From JACCZX01 sp963807155 (GTDB lineage Bacteria; Pseudomonadota; Gammaproteobacteria; Burkholderiales; Burkholderiaceae_F), in assembly GCA_963807155.1 (NCBI GenBank), contig CAWEAZ010000031.1:1-64000 (forward strand): a DNA stretch of 64,000 nucleotides. The letters run 5' to 3'. A program made the translations under genes and the position numbers. The notes beneath the pieces are model-generated. The model was not told the DNA's origin and ran no database searches. It worked only from the letters and a program-made list of their open reading frames with translations. This document shows positions 54,679 to 63,624 of the stretch, piece after piece (position 1 is the first letter of the stretch; each line of letters opens with the position of its first letter).

Positions 54679-55443
54679 CTATTGTGGTGCTCGCATCGCG
54701 GTGACCGTGCTCTTCAACGCCCCACCAATCACCGCTGCGATTTGCGACGTCAGGTAGCGCGCACCGAGCGCCGCATATTTGCGCTGATCTTCAACTGGGA
54801 TCGTCATCAAGCCCGCCGCCACTTTGGTGCGCGCGATTTTCTTTATCGCCCCGTCGATGGCGGCGATGACGTCCGGATGTTTCTGATTGCCTTCGTGACC
54901 CATCGCGAACGACAAATCGTTCGGACCTATGAACAACACATCGATGCCAGGCACTGCCAGGATCTCATCGAGATTGCCGAGCGCTTCCGGCGTCTCGATC
55001 ATCAGGATGACGCCGATGCCTTCGTTGGACGCTTTCGCATGCGCCGGACCGCCGAAGAAACCGTAGCCCGCCGCACGCGGAGAAAAGGCCGCACCTCGGT
55101 TTCCCACTGGAGGATATTTGGCGGCGGCGACGATGCGGCGAGCCTGCTCTGCCGTATTCACCTGCGGCACCTGTATGCCGGACGCGCCGATATCGAGAAC
55201 GCGCAAGATGTCGGACTCGAGCGTGCGCACGATCGGAATCATGTTGACGCAACGCGCGGCGCGTATCAAGTGCTCGGTAGTTTCGATGCTCGCGGGGCCA
55301 TGCTCGTTGTCCAGAATCACGAAGTCGAATCCTGCGTGCCCGCACATCTCGACGATCGCGGGACTCGCGAGGCCGACGAACATGCCGAACAAGGGTTTGC
55401 TGCCCTTCAGTAGCCCAGGCAATCGGGTGTCGAGGGTGGTCAC
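54679..55443 (-). CDS. HpcH/HpaI family class II aldolase
   Basis: From GTG 55443, with TAGGAGAC upstream, this is 254 residues. The barrel shows LFGMFVGLASPAIVEMCGHA, GFDFVILDNEHGPAS (metal/substrate acidic loop), PIVRTLESDILRVLDIGASG and VQVNTAEQAR-like segments, and GVILMIETPEALGNLDEILA with the metal Glu. These enzymes cleave 2-keto-3-deoxy sugar acids or hydroxy-keto acids into pyruvate and an aldehyde. It begins 8 nt after the Bug receptor, in one operon with an IlvD/Edd dehydratase, which points to a 2-keto-3-deoxy acid substrate. Confidence 0.9.
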   Translation of the reverse strand: MTTLDTRLPGLLKGSKPLFGMFVGLASPAIVEMCGHAGFDFVILDNEHGPASIETTEHLIRAARCVNMIPIVRTLESDILRVLDIGASGIQVPQVNTAEQARRIVAAAKYPPVGNRGAAFSPRAAGYGFFGGPAHAKASNEGIGVILMIETPEALGNLDEILAVPGIDVLFIGPNDLSFAMGHEGNQKHPDVIAAIDGAIKKIARTKVAAGLMTIPVEDQRKYAALGARYLTSQIAAVIGGALKSTVTAMRAPQ

Positions 55444-55451
55444 GCTGTCTC

Positions 55452-56442
55452 CTACTCGAGTTTTAGATTTGCTGCTTTTACAACTTGGGCCCAACGCGCT
55501 TTCTCATCTCGAATGAACGTGGAGAACTGCTCGGGCGTGTTAGTCAGAACTTCAGCACCCTGTGCAGCGAGCCGCTCTTTCATTTCAGTCGTATTCAGAA
55601 TCTTCGTGATCTCGGTGCCCAAGCGCGCAACGATTTCCTTCGGTGTGTTGGGTGGCGCCACCACGCCTTGCCACGAGCCGGTCTGAAAATTCTCCAATCC
55701 CGCGGCCTCGGCGACCGTCGGCACGTCGGGGATCGCACTCATTCGCTTGCTGCTGGAAACCGCGAGGATCTTGAGCTTGCCGCTCTTGACGTGCGGGTAC
55801 GTCGCCAACATGCCGTTGAACATCACGTCCGCCTGACCGCCCGCCATGTCGGTAATCGCCTGCGCGCCTCCCTTGTATGGGATGTAAGCCCAGTCGACTC
55901 CGGCGCGCGAAGCGAATTCGATGCCGGCCAGATGCGGTGCGCTACCGACGCTCGATGCGGCGAAGTTCAACTTGCCCGGCTTCGACTTGGCGAGCGTGAT
56001 CAGTTCCTTCGTATTGTTCACCGGAACCGACGGATGCACGACCAGGATGTGCGGCGAGTACGCCACCATCGTCACCGGCGAAAAATCGGTGGCCGGATCG
56101 AACGAAAGCTTGTACAGGCTCGGGCTGATCGCAAGTGCGCCGATATCTGCCAGCAGCAGCGTGTATCCATCGGGCGGGCTCTTCGAGACGAAGTCCGCGC
56201 CGAGGTTGCCGTTGGCACCCGGCTTGTTCTCGACGACGATCGTCTGCCCAAGCGAATCGGTGAGCTTCTGCCCGATCGCGCGCGCGAGGATGTCCGACGT
56301 GCCGCCGGGTGGATACGGCACGATGATCTTTATCGGCTTGTTCGGATACGCCTGTGCCTGAACGATCGAGCGTGCTGAGCAACGCGCCGCATGCGAGCAG
56401 CCCGCCGAAACCGATTCGCAAAATACGATTCATTGTCATCAT
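55452..56442 (-). CDS. Bug-type (TctC) periplasmic substrate-binding protein (frameshift near 56370)
   Basis: ATG 56442 follows AAGGAGACC. The signal peptide (MNRILRIGFGGLLACGALLS) is in one frame. After a single indel the mature protein reads AQAYPNKPIKIIVPYPPGGT, with SDILARAIGQKL, VVENKPGANGNLGADFV, SPPDGYTLLLADIGALAISP and PDVPTVAEAAGLENFQTGSW. It ends VKAANLKLE. Bug proteins bind carboxylates in the periplasm and are greatly expanded in Burkholderiales. No TctA/TctB membrane genes are next to it, which is common. Confidence 0.93.
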
Positions 56443-56478
56443 GGTCTCCTTGTGTTTCTGTGTTTATAAGATCGGCCG

Positions 56479-58244
56479 CTAATGGATCTGCGGCTCCGGG
56501 ATCGGACTCGTCCCTTCCAGAAAATCGAAATCGCAGCCTTCATTGGCTTGAGTGATATGACGCGAGAATAGCGCGCCGTAGCCGCGCTCGTAATGCGGCG
56601 CAGGCGCGCGCCACTCTTGCTTGCGACGCGCGAGCTCGGCCGCATCGACAAGAAGGTTCAGTGTGCGCCGAGGCACGTCGAGCTCGATCTCGTCGCCGGT
56701 TCGAGCCAATGCCAAGCGGTCCGCCCACTGCGCTTTCGGGCGAAACGTGCAATACGCACGCGCCGTAACTCGTGCCGCTCATGCGAGCATCGGAAATCCG
56801 CACCATGTCACGCACGCCTTGCGCCAGCATCTTCTTCGGTATCGGCAGCTGGCCCCACTCGGGAAACCGGGTCCGCCGATCGGGCCAGCGCTGCGCAGCA
56901 CGAGAACAGATCCTGGCTCGACGTCGAGCGCCGGATCGTCGATGCGCGCGGCAAGATCGTCGTAGTTGTCGAACACGACAGCGCGGCCGCGGTGGACGAG
57001 CAGTTGTTGCTCCATCGCGCCCGGTTTGATCACGGCACCGTCGGGAGCGAGATTGCCGGCAAGCACGGCCAGGCCGCCGTTGGCGAGCACCGGGTTATCA
57101 CGATGACGGATCACATCGTCGTTGTAGATGTCCGCACCCGCGATGTTCTCGCCCAGCGTCTTTGCATTGATCGTAAGAGTCGCAGCGTCGATCAGTTCGC
57201 CCAATTCGGCAAGCACCGCACGCAATCCGCCTGCGTAGTAGAAATCCTCCATCAGATATTTGCCGGCAGGGCGTAGATTGGCCAGCAACGGTGTCGTACG
57301 TGACAGTTCGTCGAAGCGCTGAAGCACAAGGGCAACGCCCGCGCGGCGCGCCATCGCGATCAAATGCACGAGTGAATTGGTCGAGCCGCCGAGCGCCAGT
57401 ACCGTCGTGATGGCGTTATCGAACGACGCCGCGGTCAGAAAATCGGACGGCTTCAAGTCCTCCCACACCATTTCGACGATGCGCCTGCCGGTAGCGGTTG
57501 CCATGCGCTGATGATTGGCGTCAACCGCTGGAATCGACGCCGCACCGGGCAGCGTCCATCCAAGCGCCTCTGCGGCGCTGGTCATCGTCGATGCGGTGCC
57601 CATCGTCATGCAGTGACCCGGCGAACGCGCGATGCCGTCTTCAACTTCCTTCATCACTTCTTCGGTGATGTTGCCCGCGCGCAGCTCGGCCCAGTATTTC
57701 CACGTGTCGCTACCGGAGCCCAGTGGTTGGCCGCGCATGTTTCCGCGCAGCATCGGTCCGGCCGGCATGAAGATCGTCGGCAGATTCATGCTGGTGGCAC
57801 CCATGATCAGCCCCGGCGTCGTCTTGTCGCAGCCGCCCATCAGAACAGCGCCATCGGCCGGATACGAGCGCAGCAACTCCTCTGTTTCCATCGCGAGAAA
57901 ATTGCGGTACAGCATCGTCGACGGTTTTTGAAACGGCTCGGACAGCGACATCGCCGGCATCTCGACCGGAAACCCGCCCGCTTGCCACACGCCGCGTTTG
58001 ACCTCTTCAACGCGCTGCCTGAAGTGCGAGTGACACTGATTGATGTCACTCCACGTGTTGATGATCGCAATGACCGGCTTCCCCGCATAATCTTTGCGGT
58101 CATAGCCCATCTGTGCGGTGCGCGAGCGATGGCCAAAGGCGCGCATATCTTCGACGCCATACCATCGATGCGAGCGTAGTTGCTCGGCCGTCTTCTTGTG
58201 CGGGCGACCTGACTTCGTTTGCGCTCCCTGCTAATTATCGGCAC
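56479..58244 (-). CDS. IlvD/Edd family dehydratase, sugar-acid (arabonate) type (three frameshifts)
   Basis: The protein of about 585 residues has the Fe-S dehydratase motifs VLMGGCDKTTPGLIMGATSM, GPMLRGNMRGQPLGSGSD and PGHCMTMGTASTMTSAAEAL. SGRPHKKTAEQLRSHRWYG near the N-terminus and GDEIELDVPRRTLNLLVDAA at the end match L-arabonate/sugar-acid dehydratases better than IlvD proper. Frames change near 58205, 56870 and 56715, so the full protein is spread over three frames. The product dehydrates an aldonic acid to a 2-keto-3-deoxy acid, the natural substrate of an HpcH/HpaI aldolase coded downstream. The likely start is ATG 58244. Confidence 0.88.
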
Positions 58245-58287
58245 ACAGTAAGCGCGCCAGCCGTGGCGCGCTTACAGCCAATCGCGA

Positions 58288-58668
58288 CTACGGCTTCGCG
58301 ATCTTCCAAACGCCGCCGACGCCGTCTCCTGTCTTGTCGCCGGGCTTCTTGTCGTTGGCCCAAAGATACAGAGGCTTGCCTTTGTAGGCCCACTGCTTGG
58401 CGCCGTCGTCACGCGTGACGATCGTGTAATCGCCGCTGGCCTTGTCCGTCGCCGTAGCGGCCAGGGGTGGCCAGCTGGTCGCGCACGGCCCGTTGCAGAC
58501 GCTCTTGCCGTTGCCGGCCGTGTCTTTATCGAAGGTGTAGAGCGTCATGCCGCCGGCATTGGTCAGCACGCCGTCTGCCGTCTTTGTTCCCTGCGCGAGT
58601 GCGGTGAACGAAAAAGTCGCGGCGATCACGGCCACGCTGGTTGAAAAGGATTTCATTGCGAATTTCAT
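58288..58668 (-). CDS. Small exported protein with secreted-lipoprotein repeat (COG4315-like)
   Basis: The 126-residue protein has a signal peptide (FSTSVAVIAATFSFTALAQG) and the repeat pattern of secreted proteins of unknown function: GMTLYTFDKDTAGNGKSVCN, GPCATSWPPLAA and KQWAYKGKPLYLWANDKKPG. Two cysteines (CNGPC) lie close together. Such proteins occur across soil bacteria and actinobacteria; function is unknown. GGAGAAACTCG precedes the start. Confidence 0.86.
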   Translation of the reverse strand: MKFAMKSFSTSVAVIAATFSFTALAQGTKTADGVLTNAGGMTLYTFDKDTAGNGKSVCNGPCATSWPPLAATATDKASGDYTIVTRDDGAKQWAYKGKPLYLWANDKKPGDKTGDGVGGVWKIAKP

Positions 58669-58713
58669 CGAGTTTCTCCTTGAAGTCGCAGTTCCTCGTG
58701 GTGCAAGCGGCGT

Positions 58714-60272
58714 CTAAAGCGCTTCGTCCGAATGCGGCGCGGCCTGGCTTGCGTAAATGGCGCGCACGGTCTCTATCGTATCCGCTTGATCCGCCGTCTT
58801 ATCAGGGCGATAACCCTTGATCCGCGCAAACCGTAGCGCAAGACCGGCAGGGTAGCGCGAGCTGCTTTGCAGGTCGTTGAACGTGACTTCGACCACTAGC
58901 TCGGGCTTGACGCGCACGCTCCAGTCATCGCGGCTGATCGCGCGTGCAAGCAACTCGTGTGTTTGCCACTTCAACACTGCGTCCGTCATTCCCTTGAATG
59001 TCTTGCCGAGCATCACGAAGTCACCGCTTACGGAGTCACGCGCGGCCAGGTGCAGGTTCGACAGCCACCCCTTGCGCCGACCATGCCCCCACTCGGCGGC
59101 AATCACAACCAGATCCAGCGTGTGCGCCCGCTTGACCTTGAGCCAGAACGCGCTGCGGCCGCCGGGCTCGTAGGGCGCGTCGATCGCCTTGACCATCACG
59201 CCTTCGTGCTGCCGCTGCACGGCGTCGTCGTAAAACGCCTGCGCAGTCGCAATGTCCGATGTCACGATCCTTGGAATGATCATCGACGGCGGAATGACGC
59301 CTGACATTGCTGCGAGACGCTCATTGCCTGGCCGGCCGATCAGGTCGTCACTATTGAGGCGCAGACAATCGAAGAAGAACACCGACAGCGGCATCGTTTC
59401 GCGCATCCGATCGATCTCGAGTACGCGGCCAAACCTGCGCATCGTGTCCTGAAATGGATAGGGCGTGCCGTTGCCTCTTAGAGCGATCGCTTCGCCGTCG
59501 AGAATCAATGTCTCGGCGTCGAAAGTTCGCACGGCTTCGACGATCTCGGTCGCAGCGGTGGTCAAGTCATTTCCCGTTCTGGAAAACACGCGCACGACGT
59601 CGCCGGCCTTGTGAACCTGCACGCGAGCGCCGTCCAGCTTCCACTCGATCGATGCGTTTGGAATGCGGGCAAGAGCGTCGCTGATGTCGTCGGCAGGCTG
59701 CGCGAGCATCGGCGCCAACGGTTGAAACAACTCGATGCGAGAATTTCTGCAGACCCTGCGAGCCCTTGTGTGAGCGCAGGGCGGCGACCGCGGCGATCCG
59801 CCCGCGACCATCGCCGCGCGGCGAACGTCTGCCGCCGGAAGCTCCGCCGCGCTCGCAACGGCTTCGATCATCAAGCCTTCAAGCGCACCTTGGCGCAGCT
59901 CGCCGAGCAGAAGTCGTACAAGAAACGACTGCTCGCGCTCGGTAGCCGCCGCAAACAACTCGGTCAGCAGTCGCGTGCGTTCGGCGACCGAGCCGCGCCC
60001 GGCAGTGCTCGCGATGTGATCCAGCGTGCGGTCGACCGTGCGCAACTCGAGGCTGGGGCCAGGAGCTGCTGCCACGCGCGCGCTGTCGATCAGTGAATAG
60101 CCAATGCCCGTTCTTCGCTGCAGGGTTTCGCCCGCAAGAAATGCGACGCCGATATCGATCTCGTCGGGTTGTAGCGGCCCAGCAGCGCAGCGATCTCGGC
60201 GATCTTCGAACGCCGGCTCGCCGTGCTGCCGACGCGCTCTGAAGTATCAACCAGGTCGCGTAACAGTGTCAT
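58714..60272 (-). CDS. ATP-dependent DNA ligase (several frameshifts)
   Basis: The protein of about 520 residues starts at ATG 60272 (TLLRDLVDTSERVGSTASRR). The N-terminal helical domain continues after a frame change near 60165 as EIDIGVAFLAGETLQRRTGI and LTELFAAATEREQSFLVRLL. About three indels lie within 59735-59805. The adenylation domain is intact: SIEWKLDGARVQVHKAG has the catalytic Lys, LILDGEAIA motif III, EGVMVKAIDAPYEPGGRSAF motif IV, and FWLKVKRAHTLDLVV motif V. The layout resembles archaeal-type LigB ligases, with no polymerase or nuclease domain. It may serve end-joining with the Ku protein at 47255. Confidence 0.87.
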
Positions 60273-60340
60273 GTTGAACACGTTGTGATTCGGCGAGGGT
60301 TGTACGCTACAGGCTTTCGAAAGGCTCACCTAGGGGCGAA

Positions 60341-61058
60341 ATGAACTTTCGAATGATCTTCAGGTGCTTGTCGTTGTTGCAGCGATCCTCGGTAATGCGT
60401 GGGCACAGTCGGCGCCGCCGACTGTCCGTTACGCGTTGCTGTCCGCCGTCGGCGATCAGCTTACAGTCGTCTACGCGAAGATGCAGACCGGCAGCCGTCT
60501 CGATCGTAATCAGCGCGACGTTGCGGCGCTGCCGGACAACACACTTGATCGCCTGGTGCTGCGTAATGTCGATGCAGTTTTAGGCGGACACAGGCCGGCG
60601 GTGAAGTTGCGGCATTGGCCGCGGCCAATGCGAGCCTGTTTGCGGTTCAACGCCAGGCGCTGATCGGAAAGAAGCCCGACGACGCCGCGGTTCGTGCATT
60701 TGCCGCGGCACTGCCGCCCGGCGGTGCCGACCGCTTGATATTCGTGTTAAAGCATCGGTGCCGAGGCGCGAATTCCTGTTTACAGACGGAACGCTTGGCA
60801 TGGGGCGGCTGGAAGGCGTCGGCTTCTACGTCGAGGCGAGTACGATATTGAAGTCGGCGACACGGGTTATATCGGAAAAGGATTTCTCGCGCCTTTCGCG
60901 TATGTGCGGCTGGTGCTGGCCGACCCGAAGGCCGTGTCATCGCCGAGCGGAAGCATAGAGGCGGCAACGAGCTTTTCGATCGGCGATCGCGAGATGCGCT
61001 GCAGCCGTGGGAGGTGCTCGACGCGGAAGCTAAGGTCGCAGTGCTCGATCATTGCTGA
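60341..61058 (+). pseudogene. Exported protein of unknown function, broken by at least five frame changes
   Basis: Segments in all three frames join into one gene. ATG 60341 gives NFRMI, then LVVVAAILGNAWAQSAPPTV supplies a signal peptide. RYALLSAVGDQLTVVYAKMQ, LPDNTLDRLVLRNVDAVL, LAAANASLFAVQRQALIGKK, AVRAFAAALPPGGADRLIFV, LFTDGTLGMGRLEGVGFYVE, DIEVGDTGYIGKGFLAPFAY and LQPWEVLDAEAKVAVLDHC follow, ending at TGA 61058. No family is recognised. The density of breaks is far above the window average, so this is either a decaying gene or a poorly resolved stretch. Confidence 0.65.
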
Positions 61059-61129
61059 AGGTTGAGATCGAACGAGCTTTGCCCGGCCTGCTAGCGGCGA
61101 AGTAGAAGACATGGAGCAACGGAGACCGT

Positions 61130-62103
61130 ATGTACAAGCGATTGATGTCGAGCGCGGTGTTTGCGCTGCTGGCCATGTCTTCTGCACTGATGCGAACGCG
61201 CAGGAGTGGCCGACCAAGTCGATTCGATTCGTGGTGCCCTTTGCACCCGGCGGCAGCTCCGAGATCGTCGCGCGCAGCGTCGCGCAGGAATTGACGAAGC
61301 AACTCGGCCAGACGGTGTACGTCGAGAACAAGCCCGGTGGCGCCGGCACGATCGCGATGCAGGAAGTCGCAGGCGCCGCGCCGGATGGTCACACGATTAT
61401 TCTGGGCCACGTCGGCACGCTCGCCGTCAATCCGTACGCGATGAAGAAGCATCCGTACGATGTCAACAAGGCGTTCATGCCGGTGGCGCTGCTGGCGCGT
61501 GTGCCGAATGTCTTCGTCGTCAACAGCGACATACCGCCGAAGAACTTCAAGGAATTCGTCGACTACGCAAAGAAGAATCCCGGCAAGCTCAACTACGGCT
61601 CGGCCGGTAACGGCAGCGCCGGTCATCTCGCGTTTGAGTATCTGAAATCGGTGACGGGTATCTTCGTCGTGCACGTTCCGTATCGAGGCACCGGTCCGCA
61701 GCTGCAGGACTTGCTCGCGGGACGGACCGAAGCATCGTCGGCCGGGTCACCCGCGCTGATGGGGCACATCAAGAGCGGCAAGCTGCGCGCGATCGCGGTC
61801 GGCACGCCGGAGCGCATCTCGTCGCTGCCCGATGTCCCGACAGTGGCCGAGATGGGATTTCCGGGCTTCGAGACTTCGCAGTGGTACGGTGTGATGGTGC
61901 CCGCTGGAACGCCAAAGCCGATCATCGACAAGATGTCGGCGGAAATTAACAAGGCGTTGAAGTCGAGCATGATCACGCAGCGCTTCGCGCAGGACGACGC
62001 AGTCGCAGGGCAGGGCGGTCCCGACGCCTTTGCCGCCTTCATCAAGAAAGAGCAAGCGCGCTGGGAAGATGTAGTTAAGCGCGCCGGCATCGTTATCGAA
62101 TAG
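61130..62103 (+). CDS. Bug-type (TctC) periplasmic substrate-binding protein (frameshift near 61190)
   Basis: ATG 61130 follows ACGGAGACC. The signal peptide YKRLMSSAVFALLAMSSALM is in one frame, and the mature part in another: NAQEWPTKSIRFVVPFAPGG, SSEIVARSVAQELTKQLGQT, VENKPGGAGTIAMQEVAGAA, NPGKLNYGSAGNGSAGHLAF and PDVPTVAEMGFPGFETSQWY. One base change in frame joins them. It lies 130 bp upstream of tcuA/tcuB, so it probably binds tricarballylate, citrate or a related acid; this is positional inference. Confidence 0.93.
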
Positions 62104-62232
62104 AAGTCATCTCCAAAACGACTGCGCGTCCCGATCTTGCCACTGCGGTGCTCGCCGTAACGCTCGTACGTGTGCGCTCCTCGCGGCTCATTGCAACTCT
62201 CGGGCCGCTCGCTACGTTTTTGAGATGACTTC
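62103..62232. repeat. Long inverted repeat between the Bug receptor and tcuA
   Basis: The arms 62103-62120 and 62215-62232 are 18-nt inverted copies with one mismatch (GAAGTCATCTCCAAAACG against CGTTTTTGAGATGACTTC). They enclose about 94 bp containing GC-rich sequence with no gene. The right arm ends 3 bp before the tcuA start. It may be a stem-loop controlling tcuA, a terminator/attenuator, or a dispersed intergenic repeat (REP/MITE-like). Confidence 0.6.
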
Positions 62233-62235
62233 GTC

Positions 62236-63624
62236 ATGACGGTTGATGTGCTGGTGCTGGGCGGCGGCAACGCCGCTTTATGCGCCGCCTTGACCGCGCG
62301 CGAAGCCGGAGCATCGGTGCTCGTGCTCGAATGCGCTCCGCTCGAATCTCGCGGCGGCAACAGCCGACACACACGCAATCTGCGCTGCATGCACGCCGCA
62401 CCGGAAGATGTCTTGATTGAAAGCTACGGTGAGGACGAATACTGGGACGATCTGTGGCGCGTCACCGGCGGGCGCACCGACGAGTCGCTCGCGCGGTTGA
62501 CGATCCGTGAGTCGGCGCGGGTGAGGCCGTGGATGCGGAAGCACGGAGCGCGGTTTCAGCCTGCGCTCGGTGGAACGCTGCATCTCGGGCGCACCAACGC
62601 ATTCTTCCTCGGCGGCGGCAAGGCGTTGTTGAATGCGTATTACCGCTCGGCCGAAGCGCTCGGCGTGCAGGTGCGTTACGGCGCCGAAGTCGTTTCTCTC
62701 GAGATCGAACGTGGGCACTTCGCTGGCGCGATCGTGAAGCGCGGCGAGAGTACCGAGCGCATTCAAGCGCGTGCGCTGGTAGCCGCGGCCGGAGGCTTCG
62801 AATCGAATCTCGAGTGGTTGCGCGAAGCGTGGGGGCCGGCAGCTGACAACTTCATCGTTCGCGGCACGCCGTACAACCGAGGTGTGGTGCTACGTGCGCT
62901 GCTCGACGCCGACGTCGCGCAGGTCGGCGATGCGACGCAGTGCCACGCGGTCGCGATCGACGCGCGTGCACCGAAGTTCGACGGCGGAATTGTCACTCGA
63001 GTCGACTGCGTCTCGCTCGGCATCGTCGTCAATCGCGATGCGCAACGCTTCTATGACGAGGGCGAAGATTTCTGGCCGAAGCGCTACGCGATCTGGGGCC
63101 GACTCGTGGCACAGCAACCGGAGCAGATTGCATATTCGATCATCGATTCGAAGGCGATGGGCCGCTTCATGCCGACGGTGTTCCCCGGCGAATCCGCGCA
63201 GAGTATTGAAGAACTGGCCGACAAGCTCGGATTGAGTCGTAGCGCGTTGCGCGCCACCGTCGACCGCTTCAATGCCGCCGTGGTTCCTGGCGTGTTCAAT
63301 CATGCCGTGCTCGACGACTGCGTGACCGCAGGAATTGCTCCCGCGAAAACGCATTGGGCGCAGAAAATCGATACCCCACCGTTCTTCGGCTACCCGTTGC
63401 GGCCCGGCATCACGTTCACTTATCTGGGTGTCCGCGTCGACGAGCGTGCGCGCATCCTGATGAACGACGGACAACCTTCGAACAACATGGTCGCCGCGGG
63501 CGAGATCATGGCGGGCAACGTATTGGGGCAGGGCTACGTGGCCGGTATCGGAATGACGATTGGCACCGTGTTCGGACGCGTCGCCGGCCTGGAAGCCGCT
63601 CGCTCGGCGCGCATGACTCAATGA
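62236..63624 (+). CDS. tcuA: FAD-dependent tricarballylate dehydrogenase TcuA
   Basis: The 462-residue flavoprotein of the FrdA/SdhA-like family has the dinucleotide fold VLVLGGGNAALCAALTAREA and the partner acidic strand SVLVLECAPLESRGGNSRHT. Substrate-domain parts are GRTNAFFLGGGKALLNAYYR and SVFRVRE-like elements near the centre; FFGYPLRPGITFTYLGVRVD and VAAGEIMAGNVLGQGYVAGI form the C-terminal FAD contacts. It oxidises tricarballylate to cis-aconitate, passing electrons to TcuB. The frame is intact. The stop overlaps the tcuB start (ATGA). Confidence 0.93.
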   Translation: MTVDVLVLGGGNAALCAALTAREAGASVLVLECAPLESRGGNSRHTRNLRCMHAAPEDVLIESYGEDEYWDDLWRVTGGRTDESLARLTIRESARVRPWMRKHGARFQPALGGTLHLGRTNAFFLGGGKALLNAYYRSAEALGVQVRYGAEVVSLEIERGHFAGAIVKRGESTERIQARALVAAAGGFESNLEWLREAWGPAADNFIVRGTPYNRGVVLRALLDADVAQVGDATQCHAVAIDARAPKFDGGIVTRVDCVSLGIVVNRDAQRFYDEGEDFWPKRYAIWGRLVAQQPEQIAYSIIDSKAMGRFMPTVFPGESAQSIEELADKLGLSRSALRATVDRFNAAVVPGVFNHAVLDDCVTAGIAPAKTHWAQKIDTPPFFGYPLRPGITFTYLGVRVDERARILMNDGQPSNNMVAAGEIMAGNVLGQGYVAGIGMTIGTVFGRVAGLEAARSARMTQ

